Counted from the stretch's first letter, positions 9,001 to 18,873 are shown. The stretch is DNA of 64,000 bases from Granulosicoccus sp045106475 (GCA_045106475.1 JBGCEO010000054.1:1-64000); one strand, 5' to 3'. Numbers and translations: made by a program. The notes: generated by a model from the letters alone, not told the origin.

Positions 9001-9033
9001 GGCGATCCTTCTCTAGGGGTCGCCTTTTTTTTT
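9001..9033 (+). terminator. Intrinsic-terminator-like hairpin after the binding-protein gene
   Basis: Arms GGCGATCC (9001-9008) and GGGGTCGCC (9016-9024) pair with one or two G-U wobbles around a 7-nt loop and are followed directly by nine T residues (9025-9033). It sits between the binding-protein gene and the ATPase/permease genes in the same direction, so it probably acts as a partial terminator that keeps binding-protein mRNA in excess. Confidence 0.85.
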
Positions 9034-9069
9034 ACTACAATTCGTCTAAGCCGAATCAGTTGTGAGCAT

Positions 9070-9846
9070 ATGATTAAGGTAGACAATCTAACTAAGATGT
9101 TCGGTGGTTTTACTGCGGTAAACGATGCATCTCTACATATCAAAAAAGGTTCTATTACGGGCTTGATCGGTCCAAACGGAGCCGGCAAAACCACCCTTTT
9201 CAACGTCATTGCCGGAGTGCATCCACCCAGCGGTGGCCGGGTCTATCTCGATGGAGAAGATATAACGGGCCTGCCGCCTCATGAATTATTTCACAAGGGC
9301 ATGTTAAGAACATTCCAGATTGCCCATGAGTTCTCCTCCCTGTCAGTGAGAGAGAATCTGATGATGGTTCCCGGATCACAGGCTGGAGAGACTCTATGGG
9401 ATGTATGGTTTAAAGGAGCGAAAGTTCGCCAGGAAGAAGAAGCCATACGCGCCAAAGCAGAAGAGGTAATAGAATTTCTCGAAATAGCACACGTTGCAGA
9501 TGAACTGGCAGGCAATTTGTCAGGCGGTCAGAAAAAGCTGTTGGAGCTTGGCCGCACCATGATGGTCGATGCCAAAGTCGTTTTTCTGGATGAGGTAGGC
9601 GCTGGCGTAAACAGAACGTTGCTGAACACCATTGCTGATGCAATACTGCGTTTAAACAAAGAGCGCAATTACACGTTTTGCGTGATCGAACACGACATGG
9701 ATTTCATCGGCAAACTCTGCGACCCCGTGATCGTCATGGCAGAAGGTACTGTGCTGGCTGAAGGCACTTTGCAAGAGATAAAGGCCAATGAACAGGTTAT
9801 CGAAGCATATCTGGGTACTGGTTTGAAAAACAAGGTTGCCTCATGA
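9070..9846 (+). CDS. livG: Liv-type ABC transporter ATPase (LivG-like)
   Basis: 258 aa. Walker A GPNGAGKTT (34-42), signature LSGGQ (150-154, followed by KKLLELGRT), Walker B VVFLDEV with D174 and E175, and a switch histidine in VIEHDMDFI. The LDEVGAGVN form instead of LDEPxAGL is slightly unusual for LivG. It is one of two cytoplasmic ATPases energising a type-I importer; the other is LivF, whose start overlaps this stop by 4 bp. The C-terminal extension EQVIEAYLGTG is typical of LivG proteins. Confidence 0.92.
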   Translation: MIKVDNLTKMFGGFTAVNDASLHIKKGSITGLIGPNGAGKTTLFNVIAGVHPPSGGRVYLDGEDITGLPPHELFHKGMLRTFQIAHEFSSLSVRENLMMVPGSQAGETLWDVWFKGAKVRQEEEAIRAKAEEVIEFLEIAHVADELAGNLSGGQKKLLELGRTMMVDAKVVFLDEVGAGVNRTLLNTIADAILRLNKERNYTFCVIEHDMDFIGKLCDPVIVMAEGTVLAEGTLQEIKANEQVIEAYLGTGLKNKVAS

Positions 9847-10547
9847 GTTATCTATCTGGCGAGGGTATGACGGGCGGCTACTCCAGCGTAGATATACTGC
9901 ACGATTGTACGATTGCGGTTGAAAAAGGCGAAATTGCTGTGATTGTCGGTCCAAACGGAGCTGGAAAATCAACTGCGATGAAGGCTGTCTTTGGCATGTT
10001 GAAAATTCACACGGGGCGCGTTGTTCTGGACGGTGAAGATATTACTCAGCTGAGTCCGCAAGATCGAGTGGCCAAGGGTATGGCCTTTGTGCCCCAGACC
10101 AATAATGTATTTCCCTCAATGTCGGTCGAGCAAAATCTGGAGATGGGGGCATTTTTAAGAAGGGACGACATAAATACAACCATGGAACAGGTCTATGATC
10201 TGTTTCCGATTCTAAAGCAGAAGCGCAAGCAAAACGCCGGTGAACTCTCCGGCGGCCAGCGTCAGCAAGTCGCGGTAGGTCGCGCATTAATGACCAAACC
10301 AAAACTATTGATGCTCGATGAGCCAACTGCCGGCGTTTCACCCATCGTTATGGACGAGCTGTTTGATTTAATTATCGACATTGCCCGCACTGGCTTATCG
10401 ATACTCATGGTCGAACAAAATGCACGCCAGGCACTTAACATCGCCGATAAAGGATATGTACTGGTGCAAGGCAAAAATCGTTACACCGATACCGGGCAAG
10501 CATTAATGAATGATCCCGAAGTGCGAAAGAGCTTTTTGGGAGGCTGA
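9843..10547 (+). CDS. livF: Liv-type ABC transporter ATPase (LivF-like)
   Basis: 234 aa. Walker A GPNGAGKST (36-44), Q-loop FVPQTNNVFPSMSVEQNL characteristic of LivF, signature LSGGQRQQ (135-142), Walker B LLMLDEP (155-161) and switch region MVEQN, where LivF proteins have Gln in place of the usual His. It starts inside the livG stop (ATGA overlap) and ends two bases before livH, so the importer subunits are translationally coupled. Confidence 0.92.
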   Translation: MSYLSGEGMTGGYSSVDILHDCTIAVEKGEIAVIVGPNGAGKSTAMKAVFGMLKIHTGRVVLDGEDITQLSPQDRVAKGMAFVPQTNNVFPSMSVEQNLEMGAFLRRDDINTTMEQVYDLFPILKQKRKQNAGELSGGQRQQVAVGRALMTKPKLLMLDEPTAGVSPIVMDELFDLIIDIARTGLSILMVEQNARQALNIADKGYVLVQGKNRYTDTGQALMNDPEVRKSFLGG

Positions 10548-10549
10548 TT

Positions 10550-11563
10550 ATGCAAGACATTCTTAACGCATTAGCCTTAATGTCCAATTACGTATTTGTA
10601 CCGGCTATTGCATACGGAAGCCAGTTAGCACTCGGTGCGTTAGGTGTCACGCTTGTATTTGGAATTCTACGCTTCTCTAACTTTGCCCACGGCGACACCA
10701 TGGCCTTTGGCACGATGGTAACGATACTGTTTACCTGGTGGTTTCAATCCCTGGGTATCAATCTGGGTCCTTTACCGACTGCATTGCTTGCACTACCGTT
10801 TGGTATCGCATTCTGTGCCGTATTTGTCTTGATCAGCGACAAGCTCGTTTATAAATTCTATCGACAGAAACGTGCAGACCCGGTCATCTACCTCATCGCA
10901 TCAGTCGGAGTCATGTTTATCACCAACGGTGTTGTTCGCTTTATTATTGGCCCTGATGATCAACGATTTGCGGATGGTGAGCGGTTTATCATTAGGGCGC
11001 GTGATTTTAAAGAAATGACTGGCCTGTCCGAAGGCATTTCGATCAAGGTGAGCCAGGGTTTGACCTTTGTCATCATGCTTATTGTGGTAAGCATACTGTT
11101 CTGGTTCTTGAATCGCACACGCTCAGGTAAGTCCATGCGTGCCTATTCGGACAACGAAGATCTAGCCTTGCTGTCAGGGATCAATCCAGATCGTGTGGTA
11201 GCCATCACTTGGATTATAGCTGCAGCCTTAGCAACCATTGCTGGCACCCTGTATGGCCTGGATAAATCCTTCAAACCGTTTACCTATTTTCAATTGCTAC
11301 TGCCCATTTTTGCATCCGCTATCGTCGGAGGGTTGGGAAATCCTCTGGGTGCAATAGCTGGTGGTTTTGTCATAGCGTTTTCCGAAATTATGGTGACCTA
11401 TGCCTACAAGAGGTTTGCCGCCTACATCGTTCCGGGCGACTGGGTACCCGATGGTTTGCTGCAGCTACTCTCAACAGACTACAAGTTTGCAGTTAGCTTC
11501 GTCATTCTCCTGTTGGTGCTACTGGTCAGGCCGCACGGTATCTTCAAGGGCACAGGGGTATGA
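10550..11563 (+). CDS. livH: Liv-type ABC transporter permease (LivH-like)
   Basis: 337 aa, about eight hydrophobic segments. It has the family motif GALGVTLVFGILRFSNFAHG near the N-terminus, the EAA-like loop RTRSGKSMRAYSDNEDLALL containing the coupling helix, and GGLGNPLGAIAGGF close to the C-terminus. It forms the translocation pore with LivM, whose start codon overlaps this stop by 4 bp. An insertion around residues 140-165 (PDDQRFADGERF) makes the protein longer than the roughly 300 aa usual for LivH. Confidence 0.9.
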   Translation: MQDILNALALMSNYVFVPAIAYGSQLALGALGVTLVFGILRFSNFAHGDTMAFGTMVTILFTWWFQSLGINLGPLPTALLALPFGIAFCAVFVLISDKLVYKFYRQKRADPVIYLIASVGVMFITNGVVRFIIGPDDQRFADGERFIIRARDFKEMTGLSEGISIKVSQGLTFVIMLIVVSILFWFLNRTRSGKSMRAYSDNEDLALLSGINPDRVVAITWIIAAALATIAGTLYGLDKSFKPFTYFQLLLPIFASAIVGGLGNPLGAIAGGFVIAFSEIMVTYAYKRFAAYIVPGDWVPDGLLQLLSTDYKFAVSFVILLLVLLVRPHGIFKGTGV

Positions 11564-12873
11564 ACATCGCAATGAAGAACATAGGCTATTTTTTAATCAT
11601 GGCCGCCCTGCTGATTATTGTCGGGCAATTTCAGAGTTGGAACGTTGCGCTATCAATTCTCAACTTGTGTCTGATATCGGCGATCATGGCTCTTGGCGTT
11701 AACATCCAGTGGGGCTATGCTGGCTTGTTTAACGTCGGCATCATGGGATTTGCCGCCATGGGTGGGCTGGCTGCCATGATTATCTCGGTATCACCGGTCA
11801 GGGAAGCCTGGGCTGCCGGTGGCGGTGGTGTGATCCTGGGATTTTTCATTCTGATCGCTACGATAGCTGCTGCCGTGATTACGTATCGAAAAATGCACGC
11901 CAGTTCTTTTCGCATTTTTCTGGTTATCTTGGTAAGCGTGCTGGGTTATGTACTGATGCGTAATGTCTTCGATCCAGCATCGGCAGCGATCGAGAAGATC
12001 AATCCAGCAGCAACAGGTTATCTGGGTGGGCTGGGCTTACCCATTCTGCTTGCCTGGCCGATAGGCGGAATCCTCGCTGGCGCTGCCGCCTGGGTGGTTG
12101 GCAAGATCACACTGGGCCTGCGTGCAGATTATCTTGCCATTGCGACCTTGGGTATTTCTGAGATCATAGTCGCCATGCTCAAGAATGAAGACTGGATGAC
12201 GCGCGGCGTCAAGAATGTCGTCGGACTTCCGCGCCCGGTTCCTTATGAGATAAACCTACAGAAAGCAGACTGGTTTATAGCATTGTCAGCGCGTCTGGAT
12301 ACTGATGCAGTAACTTTCTCCAGCATATTTGTAAAGCTATGCTACGCAACACTATTCCTGGCTGTCTTGCTGCTTATCCTGTACCTCTCCGAGAAAGCGT
12401 TACGCTCTCCCTGGGGGCGAATGATGAGAGCAATCAGAGACAACGAAACCTCTGCTAATGCCATGGGTAAAAACGTAACGGCCAGACACTTGCAGGTATT
12501 TGTACTCGGATCTGTAGTCGTCGGAATAGCCGGAGCGATGCTCACCACTCTAGACGGTCAACTAACTCCAGCCAGCTATCAACCACTGAGATTCACCTTT
12601 CTCATCTGGGTAATGGTAATAGTCGGTGGCTCAGGTAATAACTGGGGTGCTGTACTGGGCGGTTTTGTTATCTGGTTTTTCTGGATCGAATCAGAACCTC
12701 TAGGTGTTTGGCTCATGAACGTTCTTACATCGCAAATGGATACAGGCAGCGCCCTGCGCGCACATCTACTGGATTCCGCTCAACACATGCGCTTAATGAC
12801 AATGGGGATCATACTGTTGCTGACGCTTCGATTCAGTCCCCGAGGATTGCTACCTGAACGTGGAGGCCGCTAG
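11560..12873 (+). CDS. livM: Liv-type ABC transporter permease (LivM-like)
   Basis: 437 aa, about ten hydrophobic segments. LivM motifs visible are ALGVNIQWGYAGLFNVGIMG near residue 46, LRADYLAIATLGISEI, the coupling-loop segment SPWGRMMRAIRDNETSA and GGSGNNWGAVLGGF. Usual LivM length is 310-430 aa, so this is at the long end, with extra hydrophobic segments around residues 85-150. Last gene of the importer operon; ends close to a convergent hybrid kinase gene with no obvious strong terminator between them. Confidence 0.9.
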   Translation: MNIAMKNIGYFLIMAALLIIVGQFQSWNVALSILNLCLISAIMALGVNIQWGYAGLFNVGIMGFAAMGGLAAMIISVSPVREAWAAGGGGVILGFFILIATIAAAVITYRKMHASSFRIFLVILVSVLGYVLMRNVFDPASAAIEKINPAATGYLGGLGLPILLAWPIGGILAGAAAWVVGKITLGLRADYLAIATLGISEIIVAMLKNEDWMTRGVKNVVGLPRPVPYEINLQKADWFIALSARLDTDAVTFSSIFVKLCYATLFLAVLLLILYLSEKALRSPWGRMMRAIRDNETSANAMGKNVTARHLQVFVLGSVVVGIAGAMLTTLDGQLTPASYQPLRFTFLIWVMVIVGGSGNNWGAVLGGFVIWFFWIESEPLGVWLMNVLTSQMDTGSALRAHLLDSAQHMRLMTMGIILLLTLRFSPRGLLPERGGR

Positions 12874-13008
12874 CGTGCATCTGCGGCCACTGCGTGGATA
12901 TCCAATTTCGATCACAGCACTCGTTTAGATCGTAACTAGTTTAGATCGCAGTTAGAGTTTTTGAGCAGGCTGTTTGGAGAGTATGAGTTCTAGATCGGTA
13001 CCCTCGGT

Positions 13009-15780
13009 TTACGCGATAATGCTCTTGCACTCAAGCGCTGCAATCTTAAGCACCTCTTTCAATCGACTGGATTGCGCCCGTAGCACTCCCCATGTTGCGG
13101 ATGCGCTCGATGCTTCCAGCTCTTCAGCGGCATCTGCAACTGGACTGATTTGAAACAAGCGAGAAACACCCTTGACGGCATGAGCTACCTCAAACAACTG
13201 ATCACGATTCTGATTCCGTAGAGCTTCGTCGATGCACTGAATGTGCGCTGGGACCTCATCGCCGTATGTCTTAAGCGCTCGTTTAACCCATTGCTCATTA
13301 CCTCTAACTGCTTCTGCACACGCTTTTACATCGATCATCGCTGTATTGAGCAAGCCATTTGCCGAATCCGCACGAGCCCACTGATCGATAACACTGGATA
13401 CTTGCTGAACTGTAGCCGGTTTAGTCAGAACACTATCAAAGCCGGCTGCCATGGCCCGCTCGCGTGTGGAACTGTAAGCGTCGGCTGTCATCGCGATAAC
13501 AGGCACCTGTGCATTAGAGCCGCTTCCGTTTCTAATTTTTTCGACAACGTAGAATCCATCATGCACTGGCATATGCAAATCCAATAAAACTAAATCAACA
13601 GATTCCGCTTTTAGATGTTCTAGACCTTCGACGCCCGAGGATGCATAGATCCCACGAATATCCAGGAAATCAAAATACTGCATAAGCAAGTCAATATTGA
13701 TCCGTTGATCATCAACGGCCAACACTGTTAATTGGCGTGTGGTCTTTTGTGGCCTGTTATCTGGCAGGTTTGCCACTCGATGTGTTACAAATGATTGATT
13801 ATTTATCGCTTGTTGCAAACCTCGTGTCAGCTGAATTATCGAGGGCGTTTTGACCAGGTAATCTGTATAACCGGCGGCCTGCAAACGATCTTTGATGACT
13901 GGAGTCATCTGGCTAACCAGCGCAATCTGAATAAGTGAATTTGCAGAGCTGTCAGGGTTTTGTTCTATTTCGTTTGGAGCAATGGCAGCTGAATCCAGTG
14001 CTCCAATCCAACTAGCCGCTAAAAACTTGTTCGGTATATTGTGTACAGATATTGATTCATTTTTTCGCAGTCCACTATCATGTATCCCCCTGAATACAGA
14101 CTGTATAACAACTTCTATCCTGCTCTTCAGCGGTGTATAGCTATCATGATATGTTAATCCCGAAACCGATTCCTGCATCACGGGATTCTGAACCGTAGCC
14201 GAGCTGGAAACGCGCATAGGTATCACGACATCGAAACGGCTACCACTGTTCTCTTGACTGCTTAGAGCTATGGTACCGTCTAAAAGATCAACAATGCCTT
14301 GACATATAAACAAGCCAAGGCCTGTTCCACCATACCGACGTGTGGTGGACATATCTACCTGAGTAAAGGCTGAAAACAGAACTTCCTGTTTGTCCTCGGG
14401 TATACCTATTCCGGTATCTTCAACGCAAAACTGAACTGTACGTAACGCGGGTTCGACATCAATCAGCTTTGTGGTGAGCGTCACATGCCCCGAATGCGTG
14501 AACTTTATCGAATTGGATAACAGGTTTAGCAATACTTGTTTGAGTCTTAGCGGGTCGGTGTACACAGAACGCAGTGACGTATCAGGTATAGGCGAGACAA
14601 AGAGTTCAATTCCTCTATCGATCGCCAACATTGAAGCCGTCACCGCTACATCGTTCAGAAGAGATTCCAGATCTGTATTAATTGACTCGACCACCAGATT
14701 TCCGGACTCAATCTTGGATATGTCCAGAATATCCTCAATCAGATACAACAGCGTGCTTGATGACTTGTTAATGATGTCTATCTGATCCACCTGGGTAATA
14801 TCCAGACCGGATTTACTCATCACAGACAAAGTACCGATGATGGCATTTAACGGTGTTCGTATCTCGTGACTCATGTTTGCCACAAACTGCGATTTAAAAG
14901 CACTAGCCGCTTCAGCAGATTCTCTTGCAGCGTACAATTCAGTATTCTTCTGTTCCAGCAACGACAGTGTTGTTTGCAAATCTACAGTCGCCAGTCGTAT
15001 TGCTTCACGTTGCTTTGCATGAAAGGTTTCCAATTCAGATGATAGATAGTTGACTCCATGTGCCAGTTCTTCGAGTTCTCCACCAATTGGTTCAACCGGT
15101 ACCTGGATGTACTCGTTTCGGGCCAATGCACGCACGGAAGTTGTCAAGGTTCGAATCGGTGTAATGACCGATCTCGCCAACCGATAGGCCGCTATTGCTG
15201 CTATGGCGAGTACGCCTGTCACAAAGAAGAAAACCCGCCGGATGACATCGCTTTGTTTTTGATAGATCAAGGACAGATCTACACTCAATGTAACACTGCC
15301 CAAACGACTTTCTGCATCTGAGTCGAATGTATCGTCGCCCCCTTCTCCGAACAAAGGGTCATCAGACTGTGTTAGATCGGTTCTAAAAACATCTTCACTG
15401 ATAGTGTTGAGCAGCGGCGCACCCGATATCCAGAGATGCAACTTAGCCGCTGTGGGGCCTATTTGCGGCGAACTATAGGCTCTATCATCAGATTGATGCA
15501 ATAGCTCGCGTTCAACATTGTAAAACCTGACAGAATGAATAGACGGCACTGCCAGGATAGGCTGGGCAAGATCATCCAATAACTCTGTATTGTTAGTCGT
15601 CACACCAAACTCACTGGCGCTGGCCAGTCCTTCTGCCAGAGTGGCCGCTCTCTCGAGTTCGGCAAATTCACTATTGCGCAAACTGTACAGAACGGAGTAC
15701 AGACCCAATAGCACAGCCACCATTAATGCTGGAAGAAACGCTACCAGTAGCATGCGATTAGTAATGGATAAATTTCTCAC
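13009..15780 (-). CDS. BarA-type tripartite hybrid histidine kinase
   Basis: 923 aa, start GTG at 15780, overlapping the upstream stop by 4 bp. Domains: TM helix about 11-33, periplasmic domain about 35-180, TM about 183-200, HAMP about 201-255, coiled coil, HisKA with H305 in MSHEIRTPLN, HATPase with LLSNSIKFTHSG, DTGIGIP and GGTGLGL (484-490), a degenerate receiver-like stretch (about 552-660, only K644 readable), a full receiver (about 685-800, phospho-acceptor D734 in LLDLHMPVHDG, K788) and an HPt domain with H867 in VAHAVKGVSR. A His-Asp-His relay with no DNA-binding output suggests transfer to a separate regulator. The two genes upstream encode its likely sensory partners. Confidence 0.92.
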   Translation of the reverse strand: MRNLSITNRMLLVAFLPALMVAVLLGLYSVLYSLRNSEFAELERAATLAEGLASASEFGVTTNNTELLDDLAQPILAVPSIHSVRFYNVERELLHQSDDRAYSSPQIGPTAAKLHLWISGAPLLNTISEDVFRTDLTQSDDPLFGEGGDDTFDSDAESRLGSVTLSVDLSLIYQKQSDVIRRVFFFVTGVLAIAAIAAYRLARSVITPIRTLTTSVRALARNEYIQVPVEPIGGELEELAHGVNYLSSELETFHAKQREAIRLATVDLQTTLSLLEQKNTELYAARESAEAASAFKSQFVANMSHEIRTPLNAIIGTLSVMSKSGLDITQVDQIDIINKSSSTLLYLIEDILDISKIESGNLVVESINTDLESLLNDVAVTASMLAIDRGIELFVSPIPDTSLRSVYTDPLRLKQVLLNLLSNSIKFTHSGHVTLTTKLIDVEPALRTVQFCVEDTGIGIPEDKQEVLFSAFTQVDMSTTRRYGGTGLGLFICQGIVDLLDGTIALSSQENSGSRFDVVIPMRVSSSATVQNPVMQESVSGLTYHDSYTPLKSRIEVVIQSVFRGIHDSGLRKNESISVHNIPNKFLAASWIGALDSAAIAPNEIEQNPDSSANSLIQIALVSQMTPVIKDRLQAAGYTDYLVKTPSIIQLTRGLQQAINNQSFVTHRVANLPDNRPQKTTRQLTVLAVDDQRINIDLLMQYFDFLDIRGIYASSGVEGLEHLKAESVDLVLLDLHMPVHDGFYVVEKIRNGSGSNAQVPVIAMTADAYSSTRERAMAAGFDSVLTKPATVQQVSSVIDQWARADSANGLLNTAMIDVKACAEAVRGNEQWVKRALKTYGDEVPAHIQCIDEALRNQNRDQLFEVAHAVKGVSRLFQISPVADAAEELEASSASATWGVLRAQSSRLKEVLKIAALECKSIIA

Positions 15781-16793
15781 GGTTCAAAATCCTTGTCTTC
15801 GTAAGAAATATCTGCAGAGAAATCTAACTTTTTGATCAAACCCAACGATTTAGCAACACTGGGGTTATCCACTATTGAAAAATACTTTGGAGATAGAACA
15901 CGGAACTCTAAATCTCTGCGTAGCATACTATTGGACAGCAATGCGTCTGATAGGCTGGTTGAAAAAAGGTCTGTTAGTTCAGCGATCTGTCTAATTACTT
16001 GTGCTGGCGAGGAGTATGCGGTGATCAAGGCTCCTGCTTTTACATACGCACTGCTGTATCCAACAACCGGTTTTCCGTAACCATATGCTGTCAACAACAC
16101 TGTGCGCAGTGTTGATCTATTGAAAATAGCGGTTTCTGGGGTCGCTAGCAAAGCATCAACCATATAGGTCACATCGCCCAGTTGTGTGGCCAATGCCCTG
16201 TCAGGTCGATACTCAGAAAACAGAATATCGCTGTTTTCATCTGCGGGAGGAGATCTGCCAGAGGGTAATAAAACAGCGAATCGGGACAGCGCAGGATAAA
16301 TAGTTGTGGCGATGGCAACCTGCCTCGATACCGGCTGATCACTAACGATAGCGGTCAGGTTCTGCCGGGTTTGTTCGTTCTGCGCAAAATAGATTTCCGC
16401 ATACTTTTCTGCCGTTATAAACGCGCACACCACCGGCACATTGATCGGCGCTTGCGCCGCTACCTTGCAACCGGTCACGCCCGTAGCAATAACCTGGTCG
16501 GCATCGGGCCAGCTAAACGTTGGATTATGTATATCGACTAACTCAAGATACTCAACATTGCTGGTTAGCACCTCATCCGCAATCGCACTACGCAGCTCCT
16601 GATGCAGGGATTCCACAACACCCAGCAACACTAAAAGATTTACTGTAGCCGATGGTTCGCTCGGGGCAGCTTGTGCACTCTTTGCAATATCGATCTCGGT
16701 CTCACTGAGATCATCAGCTGCCAGTGTTGACTGGCCGGGCTGCAGCGTGAATAAAAAACCCAGTAAAATCGCTAGGTATACATACGCAGACAT
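15777..16793 (-). CDS. Periplasmic ABC_sub_bind-like protein, putative sensor partner
   Basis: 338 aa with an N-terminal signal sequence (hydrophobic 3-18, cleavage probably after TLA at about residue 25). The core has periplasmic-binding-protein features: VNLLVLLGVV, DQVIATGVTGCKVAA, NVPVVCAFI and KPVVGYSSAYVKAGALITAYSS, resembling the ABC_sub_bind (PF04392) family that often accompanies TonB receptors or sensor kinases rather than ABC transporters. No permease or ATPase is adjacent. It follows the TonB receptor by 12 bp and overlaps the kinase start, with GAGGAC as SD. The likely role is relaying ligand status from the outer-membrane receptor to the kinase; this is inference from gene order. 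Confidence 0.72.
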   Translation of the reverse strand: MSAYVYLAILLGFLFTLQPGQSTLAADDLSETEIDIAKSAQAAPSEPSATVNLLVLLGVVESLHQELRSAIADEVLTSNVEYLELVDIHNPTFSWPDADQVIATGVTGCKVAAQAPINVPVVCAFITAEKYAEIYFAQNEQTRQNLTAIVSDQPVSRQVAIATTIYPALSRFAVLLPSGRSPPADENSDILFSEYRPDRALATQLGDVTYMVDALLATPETAIFNRSTLRTVLLTAYGYGKPVVGYSSAYVKAGALITAYSSPAQVIRQIAELTDLFSTSLSDALLSNSMLRRDLEFRVLSPKYFSIVDNPSVAKSLGLIKKLDFSADISYEDKDFEP

Positions 16794-16805
16794 GATGTCC
16801 TCGTA

Positions 16806-18812
16806 CTAAGGCAGCTGCACGGCAACTCTGGCGAAGTAAAGATCATCGATCTGGTTTCGATCAAGGTAGTCAACTGTGTCACCCAAATCCAATTCTGCTT
16901 GAATGGCGGCCGATGCATCAAAGCCTGCAATGCGAAAATTTTTGGCGATTCTGAAATCTAATCGGTTTAATCTGGATTCATCCCTTACGTCATCCCATAT
17001 CCATTTACTCGTATAGTAATACTCGGTAGAAACGGTGATGGAGCGATTTAGCCGTGCACTGGCAAACAGGGACAGTGTATGCCGTGGCGTCAGATTGCGC
17101 TCGTTCAATGAACGATCCAATCCAAAAGCATAGGAGTAACCTGTACGAAAACGAAAACGGCGTTTTATCCTATAGTCTAGTTGTACTTCAAAACTGCTGA
17201 ACTGGTACTCAAATCGGTTTTCATACGCCCTCGCGACATTGTCAAACATATCGCCTTCAGGGTTATTGATAGTGCGGGTGCCAACCAAATTGCGTATTTC
17301 GTGATATGACAATTTCGTATCAATAGTCAAGTTTTGACTTGCGTTACTGAAATAGAAGCCAAGATCAACTACATCAATAATCTCCGGTTTGATTTCATTA
17401 CGATTGATGATAAATCGATCGACAACCGGTTCACCTGTACTAAGCACATAGTTAAGCGACACATCACCCTCCTCTTCCAGCAAGAGTGGCGTTCGGATTC
17501 CCCGGGAATAGCCCAGTCTGAATTGCTGACCCGGCGTTGTACTATGAGAGAGGCTGACTCTGGGAGAGGCGGTGACACCCGAGAGACTATTATTTTCTAC
17601 CAATATGCCGGAATTGAGTAACCAGTTTTTAAGCGGCGTAAATTCGGAATGTGCGAAGACTCGTTGCGTCGATATTTGCCGGGTTTCATCGTCACTAAAG
17701 ATAAAGCGCCCTTGTACTGTATCGCGGCGAATGGCAGCGCCATAGACAACTCTATGTCGCTGGTTTAATCGTTTAGTTCTTTGTGCTTCAATCTCATGCC
17801 GCGTGGATCGGGAATTTCTGTTGACATCAGCATCAACTGTTAACCCGGCAAAGTCTTCATTGCCAGTAGCAGCTGCAAGATCAAACGTGTAAATATCCGC
17901 ATCTTTGATGCCAAAAAAATTGTAGTAATACTGAACCCGCGTGCTGTCATCAGCTGAGCGTGCGCGTTCCCATACAAATTGGGTATAGGCATTTCTTGTA
18001 TCCTCGAATGCTGCGAGATCATTTTCATTTGCAACACTGTCCAGCTCAATATGACCAGCTGCTGTACCTCCTATATCAATTCCAATTCTATCGGTAGCAT
18101 TCAGCTGCCAGTTACTGCGTATATTGGCGATTGTGCTGCGCTCTTTATCAGGTATGTTTCGAAATCCCTCATCACGCTCGCTCTGTATCGTTACGCGGTA
18201 GTTAGCATGACTTCCAGCGCCGTAGTAAGACAAAGTACCAGAGCGAAAGTCGTTTCCTCCCGCCTCGGCATTAACATACCAACCTGATCCAGCCTCTGGA
18301 GACCTGGTAGTAATACTGACTACGGCTGCAAAGGAGTTAGGACCGAATGTGGCAGCATTGGGTGCGCGGGTTACCTCAATGCGCTCTATGTCTGTCAGTG
18401 CAATGGGCAACTCACTCCAGGGGATGCCGCCATAAAGTGGAACATAGGTTGGTCGTCCATCAACTATCAGTTGCAGTCGAGGGTTATAACGCTCAGACAA
18501 ACCATGATAAGTCGCGACTGGATTGCCATTGACCAGGCGACCAAGCTGCATGCCCGGCACAAGGTGCAGCAAGTCGACAATGGTTCTTGCGCCGCTTAAC
18601 TCAATCATCTCTGCGTCAATAATTGTGATAGATGCAGGAGAACTTGAAATGGGTTGTATGAGTCGCGATGCTGACAATACAATGGGCACATCGCTCTCAT
18701 CAATCTCGGACTGATGATCTGCTCGAGTCTGATTGGTCAGCATCCACAGCAATAACAGCAAAGCTGTACTTAAAAATGGCGAGGCCCTGCGATTCTGGTT
18801 CACATCAAACAT
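16806..18812 (-). CDS. TonB-dependent outer-membrane receptor
   Basis: 668 aa. Signal peptide about 1-31 (STALLLLLWMLTNQTRA), plug domain about 45-170 with SSSPASITIIDAEMIELSGA, VPGMQLGRLVNGN, DGRPTYVPLYGGIPW and the strand-closing ERIEVTRAPNAATFGPNS, then a 22-strand-type barrel with alternating aromatic and polar strands ending in YFARVAVQLP. The plug is of the siderophore/vitamin type, but FGPNSFAAVVSI resembles a group found with signalling partners. Length fits the family. First gene of a three-gene minus-strand operon with the periplasmic protein and the hybrid kinase; a Fur-box-like sequence lies 62 bp upstream, suggesting iron-dependent expression. Ligand unknown. Confidence 0.9.
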   Translation of the reverse strand: MFDVNQNRRASPFLSTALLLLLWMLTNQTRADHQSEIDESDVPIVLSASRLIQPISSSPASITIIDAEMIELSGARTIVDLLHLVPGMQLGRLVNGNPVATYHGLSERYNPRLQLIVDGRPTYVPLYGGIPWSELPIALTDIERIEVTRAPNAATFGPNSFAAVVSITTRSPEAGSGWYVNAEAGGNDFRSGTLSYYGAGSHANYRVTIQSERDEGFRNIPDKERSTIANIRSNWQLNATDRIGIDIGGTAAGHIELDSVANENDLAAFEDTRNAYTQFVWERARSADDSTRVQYYYNFFGIKDADIYTFDLAAATGNEDFAGLTVDADVNRNSRSTRHEIEAQRTKRLNQRHRVVYGAAIRRDTVQGRFIFSDDETRQISTQRVFAHSEFTPLKNWLLNSGILVENNSLSGVTASPRVSLSHSTTPGQQFRLGYSRGIRTPLLLEEEGDVSLNYVLSTGEPVVDRFIINRNEIKPEIIDVVDLGFYFSNASQNLTIDTKLSYHEIRNLVGTRTINNPEGDMFDNVARAYENRFEYQFSSFEVQLDYRIKRRFRFRTGYSYAFGLDRSLNERNLTPRHTLSLFASARLNRSITVSTEYYYTSKWIWDDVRDESRLNRLDFRIAKNFRIAGFDASAAIQAELDLGDTVDYLDRNQIDDLYFARVAVQLP

Positions 18813-18846
18813 CCAGTTTTATGCGTCATGGCAACTAATGACCTCG

Positions 18847-18865
18847 TGTGTGCTATACGCACACA
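18847..18865. promoter_or_regulatory. Perfect inverted repeat upstream of TonB receptor gene
   Basis: TGTGTGC (18847-18853) and GCACACA (18859-18865) are perfect 7-bp arms around TATAC. On the minus strand TATAGC inside it is 15 bp from a TTGTCT, so it may overlap the -10 region of the receptor operon promoter and serve as an operator. Confidence 0.5.
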
Positions 18866-18873
18866 TTTTCACA

